A DNA stretch of 64,000 bases from Bolinopsis microptera (Eukaryota > Ctenophora > Tentaculata > Lobata > Bolinopsidae). The notes under the pieces are model-generated. The model did no database searches. It saw only the letters and a list, made by a program, of their open reading frames with translations, and was not told where the DNA came from. Below, in pieces: positions 57,160-64,000 of the stretch. Numbering within the stretch: position 1 is the stretch's first letter; each line of letters begins with the position of its first letter. Location: contig NC_087077.1 of assembly GCF_026151205.1 (NCBI RefSeq), positions 7,245,983-7,309,982 of the forward strand, in the 5' to 3' direction. A program made the translations under genes and the position numbers.

Positions 57160-57871
57160 CTGAACAGTTACAGGGGCTTTATCAGTGTGTTCTCATCTTT
57201 CAATTATCATTTACCAGAAGGATGATTACGTTTTTATTGAAACACTTATTACTGAGGTTTTTGTATATATAGAGGGACAAATTTATTTTTTATGTTGGTG
57301 ATTTTATTTCGTAGCAAAAACTGAACCTACATCGATAAGTAAGGTATCACTCGTGTATGGGTATTCCTTGTTCTAGATTTTCACAGCTTGGTTTCAGTAT
57401 TATAGGAGCCATGTTTTTGTCGTATATTTTCCCTTCAGTTTTGTGGTACGCGGGCGTGAATGTGAGTGTTACCATGTGTGTGTGTGTGTATTTGTGAGCC
57501 AGTAAAGGGCTTGGAGTTTTTAGATTTTCGAGGGAAAATTTTAATTTGTGTTTTGTTACTTACACGTCTTGTTATAATAGTTTGATTGTCATTATTGGTT
57601 GTATGTATTTACATTTTTCACCTCCATATAAAAAGTCAGAAGATTCCAGCTTGTAGTCTTGGTAATGTGAGTTGTGCCGTCGAAGATGGTCTTTATTTTA
57701 TAAGTTGATAAACAAATTCACAGCTTCTGAACACGTTGACGAAGGCCTTTCTATAAGATTATATTAACACTGTAACATATCACTATTTGAATACGTTATT
57801 TTATTATAAGACTCGTTTTCATTGGTCTTCAAATATTCTTCTACTATTAGTTAATTCTGAGCAGATTAAAC
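57160..57871. other. ZRSR2 3' UTR and flank
   Basis: AT-rich sequence after the ZRSR2 stop codon, with a TG microsatellite (about 57475-57490). No other gene before the satellite. Confidence 0.4.
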
Positions 57872-60800
57872 TATGACATTTTGCAAATTTATTCCGGATT
57901 TTGACTCCCAGTACTTCAATTTGGTTTCATACCATCATCAATTAAAGGATTAACTGTACCATTATCAATTAACTGACTAAATGTTTTCTGGGAAACAATT
58001 TCATCCAATCTGTCAAATTTGTGTTCAGAAAATTTCATATTTGAAAATGGGACAGGATTTTGAAAATTCAACTTTTTGTTTTGTTAAGCTTTTTGATCTG
58101 GGCTTCCTCCGACCGAAATAAAACTTCCAGCACCTCACTCGTGTCATTTGGCATCTATAGTTGACTTACTAATTGGTTGCAGGTGAAAAAATCAGTCAAA
58201 ACTGTAAAATTTCGGTCCTGGAAATTTCATCTTCAAAAACTGAAAATGGGACAGAGATTGGGACAATATGATTTTACAATTTTATTCGGGATTTTGACTC
58301 CCAGTACCTCAATTCGGTTTCATAACATCATCAATTAACTGACTAATTGGTTTCTGGGAAACAATTTCATCCAATCTGTCAAATTTGTGTTCAGAAAATT
58401 TCATATTTGAAAATGGGACAGGATTTTGAAAATTCAACTTTTTGTTTTGTTAAGCTTTTTGTTCTGGGTTTCCTCCGACCGAAATCAAACTTCCAGCACC
58501 TCAATCGTGTCATTTGGCATCTACAGTTGACTTACTAATTGGTTGCAGATGAAAAAATCAGTCAAAACTGTAAAATTTCGGTCCTGAAATTTCATCTTCA
58601 AAAACTGAAAATGGGACAGAGATTGGGACAATATGATTTTACAATTTTGTTCGGGATTTTGACTCCCAGTACCTCAATTTGGTTTCATAACATCATCAAT
58701 TAACTGACTAATTGGTTTCTGGGAAACAATTTCATCCAATCTGTCAAATTTGTGTTCAGAAAATTTCATATTTGAAAATGGGACAGGATTTTGAAAATTC
58801 AACTTTTTGTTTTGTTAAGCTTTTTGTTCTGGGTTTCCTCCGACCGAAATCAAACTTCCAGCACCTTAATCGTGTCATTTGGCATCTACAGTTGACTTAC
58901 TAATTGGTTGCAGGTGAAAAAATCAGTCAAAACTGTAAAATTTCGGTCTTGGAAATTTCATCCTCAAAAACTAAAAATGGGACAGAGATTGGGACAATAT
59001 GATTTTACAATTTTGTTCGGGATTTTGACTCCCAGTACCTCAATTTGGTTTCATAACATCATCAATTAACTGACTAATTGGTTTCTGGGAAACAATTTCA
59101 TCCAATCTGTCAAATTTGTGTTCAGAAAATTTCATATTTGAAAATGGGACAGGATTTTGAAAATTCAACTTTTTGTTTTGTTAAGCTTTTTGTTCTGGGC
59201 TTCCACCGACCGAAATCAAACTTCCAGCACCTCAATCGTGTCATTTGACATCTACAGTTGACTTACTAATTGGTTGCAGGTGAAAAAATCAGTCAAAACT
59301 GTAAAATTTCGGTCCTGGAAATTTCATCTTCAAAAACTGAAAATGGTACAGAGATTGGGACAATATGATTTTACAATTTTGTTCGGGATTTTGACTCCCA
59401 GTACCTCAATTTGGTTTCATAACATCATCAATTAACTGATTAATTGGTTTCTGGGGAACAATTTCATCCAATCTGTCAAATTTGTGTTCAGAAAATTTCA
59501 TATTTGAAAATGGGACAGGATTTAGAAAATTCAACTTTTTGTTTTGTTAAGCTTTTTGTTCTGGGCTTCCTCCGACCGAAATTAAACTTGCTGCACCTCA
59601 ATCGTGTCATTTGGCATCTACAGTTGACTTACTAATTGGTTGCAGGTGAAAAAATCAGTCAAAACCGTAAAATTTCGGTCCTGGAAATTTCATCTTCAAA
59701 AACTGAAAATGGGACAGAGATTGAGACAATATGATTTTAAAATTTTATTCTGGATTTTGACTCTCATTACCTCAATTTGGTTTCATAACATCATCAATTA
59801 ACTGACTAATTGGTTTCTGGGAAACAATTTCATCCAATCTGTCAAATTTGTGTTCAGAAAATTTCATATTTGAAAATGGGACAGGATTTTGAAAATTCAA
59901 CTTTTTGTTTTGTTAAGCTTTTTGTTCTGGGCTTCCTCCGACCGAAATCAAACTTCCAGCACCTCAATCGTGTCATTTGGCATCTACAGTTGACTTACTA
60001 ATTGGTTGCAGGTGAAACAATCAGTCAAAACTGTAAAATTTCGGTCCTGGAAATTTCATCTTCAAAAACTGAAAATGGGACAGAGATTGGGACAATGTGA
60101 TTTTACAATTTTATTCGGGATTTTGACTCCCAGTACCTCAATTTGGTTTCATAACATCATCAATTAACTGACTAATTGGTTTCTGGGAAACAATTTCATC
60201 CAATCTGTCAAATTTGTGTTCAGAAAATTTCATATTTGAAAATGGGACAGGATTTCGAAAATTCAACTTTTTGTTTTGTTAAGCTTTTTGCTCTGGGCTT
60301 CCTCCGACCGAAATAAAACTTCCAGCACCTTAATCGTGTCATTTGGCATCTACAGTTGACTTACTAATTGGTTGCAGATGAAAAAATCAGTCAAAACTGT
60401 AAAATTTCGGTCCTTGAAATTTCATCTTCAAAAACTGAAAATGGGACAGAGATTGGGACAATATGATTTTACAATTTTGTTCGGGATTTTGACTCCCAGT
60501 ACCTCAATTTGGTTTCATAACATCATCAATTAACTGACTAATTGGTTTCTGGGAAACAATTTCATCCAATCTGTCAAATTTGTGTTCAGAAAATTTCATA
60601 TTTGAAAATGGGACAGGATTTTGAAAATTCAACTTTTTGTTTTGTTAAGCTTTTTGTTCTGGGCTTCCTCCGACCGAAATCAAACTTCCAGCACCTCAAT
60701 CGTGTCATTTGTCATCTCAAGTTGACTTACTAATTGGTTGCAGGTGAAAAAATCAGTCAAAACTGTAAAATTTCGGTCCTGGAAATTTCATCTTCAAAAA

Positions 60801-63800
60801 CTGAAAATGGGACAGAGATTGGGACAATATGATTTTACAATTTTGTTCGGGATTTTGACTCCCAGTACCTCAATTTGGTTTCATAACATCATCAATTAAC
60901 TGACTAATTGGTTTCTGGGAAACAATTTCATCCAATCTGTCAAATTTGTGTTGAACAGAAAATTTCATATTTGAAAATGGGACAGGATTTTGAAAATTCA
61001 ACTTTTTGTTTTGTTAAGCTTTTTGTTCTGGGCTTCCTCCGACCGAAATCAAACTTCCAGCACCTCAATCGTGTCATTTGTCATCTCAAGTTGACTTACT
61101 AATTGGTTGCAGATGAAAAAATCAGTCAAAACTGTAAAATTTCGGTCCCTGAAATTTCATCTTCAAAAACTGAAAATGGGACAGAGATTGGGACAATATG
61201 ATTTTACAATTTTGTTCGGGATTTTGACTCCCAGTACCTCAATTTGGTTTCGACTAACATCATCAATTAACTGACTAATTGGTTTCTGGGAAACAATTTC
61301 ATCCAATCTGTCAAATTTGTGTTCAGAAAATTTCATATTTGAAAATGGGACAGGATTTAGAAAATTCAACTTTTTGTTTTGTTAAGCTTTTTGTTCTGGG
61401 CTTCCTCCGACCGAAATCAAACTTCCAGCACCTCAATCGTGTCATTTGGCATCTACAGTTGACTTACTAATTGGTTGCAGGTGAAAAAATCAGTCAAAAC
61501 CTGTAAAATTTCGGTCTGGAAATTTCATCTTCAAAAACTGAAAATGGGACAGAGATTGAGACAATATGATTTTACAATTTTATTCGGGATTTTGACTCCC
61601 ATTACCTCAATTTGGTTTCATAACATCATCAATTAACTGACTAATATGTTTCTGGGAAACAATTTTATCCAATCTGTCAAATTTGTGTTCAGAAAATTTC
61701 ATATTTGAAAATGGGACAGGATTTTGAAAATTCAACTTTTTGTTTTGTTAAGCTTTTTGTTCTGCGCTTCCTCGGACCGAAATCAAACTTCCAGCACCTC
61801 AATCGTGTCATTTGGCATCTACAGTTGACTTACTAATTGGTTGCAGATGAAAAAATCAGTCAAAACTGTAAAATTCTGGTCCTGGAAATTTCATCTTCAA
61901 AAACTGAAAATGGGACAGAGATTGAGACAATATGATTTTAAAATTTTATTCTGGATTTTGACTCTCATTACCTCAATTTGGTTTCATAACATCATCAATT
62001 AACTGACTAATTGGTTTCTGGGAAACAATTTCATCCAATCTGTCAAATTTGTGTTCAGAAAATTTCATATTTGAAAATGGGACAGGATTTTGAAAATTCA
62101 ACTTTTTGTTTTGTTAAGCTTTTTGTTCTGGGCTTCCTCCGACCGAAATCAAACTTCCAGCACCTCAATCGTGTCATTTGGCATCTACAGTTGACTTACT
62201 AATTGGTTGCAGGTGAAAAAATCAGTAAAAACTGTAAAATTTCGGTCCTGGAAATTTCATCTTCAAAAACTGAAAATGGGACAGAGATTGGGACAATGTG
62301 ATTTTACAATTTTATTCGGGATTTTGACTCCCAGTACCTCAATTTGGTTTCATAACATCATCAATTAACTGACTAATTGGTTTCTGGGAAACAATTTCAT
62401 CCAATCTGTCAAATTTGTGTTCAGAAAATTTCATATTTGAAAATGGGACAGGATTTCGAAAATTCAACTTTTTGTTTTGTTAAGCTTTTTGCTCTGGGCT
62501 CCCTCCGACCGAAATAAAACTTACAGCACCTTAATCGTGTCATTTGGCATCTACAGTTGACTTACTAATTGGTTGCAGATGAAAAAATCAGTCAAAACTG
62601 TAAAATTCTGGTCCTTGAAATTTCATCTTCAAAAACTGAAAATGGGACAGAGATTGGGACAATATGATTTTACAATTTTGTTCGGGATTTTGACTCCCAG
62701 TACCTCAATTTGGTTTCATAACATCATCAATTAACTGACTAATTGGTTTCTGGGAAACAATTTCATCCAATCTGTCAAATTTGTGTTGAACAGAAAATTT
62801 CATATTTGAAAATGGGACAGGATTTTGAAAATTCAACTTTTTGTTTTGTTAAGCTTTTTGTTCTGGGCTTCCTCCGACCGAAATCAAACTTCCAGCACCT
62901 TAATCGTGTCATTTGGCATCTCAAGTTGACTTACTAATTGGTTGCAGGTGAAAAAATCAGTCAAAACCTGTAAAATTTCGTTCCTGGAAATTTCATCTTC
63001 AAAAACTGAAAATGGGACAGAGATTGGGACAATATGATTTTACAATTTTGTTCGGGATTTTGACTCCCAGTACTTCAATTTGGTTTCATAACATCATCAA
63101 TTAACTGACTAATTGGTTTCTGGGAAACAATTTCATCCAATCTGTCAAATTTGTGTTCAGAAAATTTCATATTTGAAAATGGGACAGGATTTTGAAAATT
63201 CAACTTTTTGTTTTGTTAAGCTTTTTGTTCTGGGCTTCCTCCGACCGAAATCAAACTTCCAGCACCTCAATCGTGTCATTTGTCATCTCAAGTTGACTTA
63301 CTAATTGGTTGCAGGTGAAAAAATCAGTCAAAACTGTAAAATTTCGGTCCCGGAAATTTCATCTTCAATAACTGAAAATGGGACAGAGATTGGGACAATA
63401 TGATTTTACAATTTTATTCGGGATTTTGACTCCCAGTACCTCAATTTGGTTTCGACTAACATCATCAATTAACTGACTAATTGGTTTCTGGGAAACAATT
63501 TCATCCAATCTGTCAAATTTGTGTTCAGAAAATTTCATATTTGAAAATGGGACAGGATTTTGAAAATTCAACTTTTTGTTTTGTTAAGCTTTTTGTTCTG
63601 GGCTTCCTCCGACCGAAATCAAACTTCCAGCACCTCAATCGTGTCATTTGGTATCTACAGTTGACTTACTAATTGGTTGCAGGTGAAAAAATCAGTCAAA
63701 ACCGTAAAATTTCGGTTCTGGAAATTTCATCTTCAAAAACTGAAAATGGGACAGAGATTGAGACAATATGATTTTACAATTTTATTCGGGATTTTGACTC

Positions 63801-64000
63801 CCATTACCTCAATTTGGTTTCATAACATCATCAATTAACTGACTAATATGTTTCTGGGAAACAATTTTATCCAATCTGTCAAATTTGTGTTCAGAAAATT
63901 TCATATTTGAAAATGGGACAGGATTTTGAAAATTCAACTTTTTGTTTTGTTAAGCTTTTTGTTCTGCGCTTCCTCGGACCGAAATCAAACTTCCAGCACC
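57872..64000. repeat. 366-bp tandem satellite with six-monomer higher-order repeat
   Basis: About 16.7 head-to-tail monomers, mostly 365-371 bp, run to the window edge and presumably beyond. The first monomer is the most diverged. Each monomer is an old dimer: CAGCACCTCAATCGTGTCAT ... ACTAATTGGTTGCAGG in one half matches CAGTACCTCAATTTGGTTTC ... ACTAATTGGTTTCTGG in the other, and AATGGGACAG occurs once in each half. From about 59.75 kb diagnostic variants recur every 2201-2202 bp, i.e. every six monomers. The conserved 63-codon open frame in each monomer begins with TTG, not ATG, and is not regarded as a gene. Confidence 0.95.

Noticed and set aside
58347-63672. A 63-codon open frame repeated in most satellite monomers
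   Set aside because: It begins with TTG rather than ATG, has no known domain, and is kept only because the monomers are homogenised. The neighbouring monomers' indels are not multiples that preserve any longer product.

Overview
The window is AT-rich nuclear DNA of an animal. Genes carry short GT-AG introns, telomere-type CCCTAA repeats occur, and the recognisable proteins are metazoan: TRAPPC2, PSAT1, PHF5A, ZRSR2, a homeobox protein, a globin and an aequorin-type EF-hand protein. The aequorin-type gene, acceptor-like AG sites a few bases upstream of many start codons (suggesting spliced-leader trans-splicing) and the transposon mix point to an early-branching marine invertebrate. A hydrozoan cnidarian is my leading guess and a ctenophore is possible. 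This is inference; no marker here settles it.

Layout. 0.7-4.1 kb: a broken copia-type LTR retrotransposon fossil (minus strand) containing two later miniature transposons. 5.1-9.8 kb: three compact plus-strand housekeeping genes, TRAPPC2 (4 exons), PSAT1 (2 exons) and PHF5A (3 exons), all with complete reading frames. 10.6-11.7 kb: a minus-strand Rho-like GTPase that has lost the DxxG motif. Next to it, 11.8-12.0 kb, is a transposon whose interior is telomeric repeat. 15.0-15.9 kb: a single-exon zinc-finger-like gene. 16.3-19.6 kb: a secreted sushi-domain gene (minus) whose first intron holds a 1.66 kb TA-flanked element. 22.7-23.5 kb: globin exons with a C-terminal membrane helix (minus), beside a LINE at 23.6-25.3 kb. 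25.4-26.2 kb: a small two-exon gene of unknown function. 28.2-29.2 kb: a single-exon homeobox gene with a TATA box. 29.4-31.2 kb: Penelope-like and pogo-like remnants. 31.3-32.7 kb: a three-exon single-pass membrane protein.

From about 33.2 to 57.16 kb one plus-strand gene, the U2AF35-related ZRSR2, extends over at least 12 exons. Its 10.4 kb third intron contains a complete opposite-strand four-exon gene for an aequorin/coelenterazine-binding-type EF-hand protein. From 57.87 kb to the window edge lies a 366-bp tandem satellite, itself a diverged dimer of about 183 bp and arranged in a six-monomer (about 2.2 kb) higher-order repeat.

How the genes relate. PHF5A (SF3b subunit, branch-point recognition) and ZRSR2 (3' splice-site recognition, chiefly of U12 introns) are both spliceosomal, but nothing suggests they are linked for that reason. 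The other genes look independent. Much of the non-genic sequence is miniature transposons. For most of them I could read matching target-site duplications and terminal inverted repeats directly.
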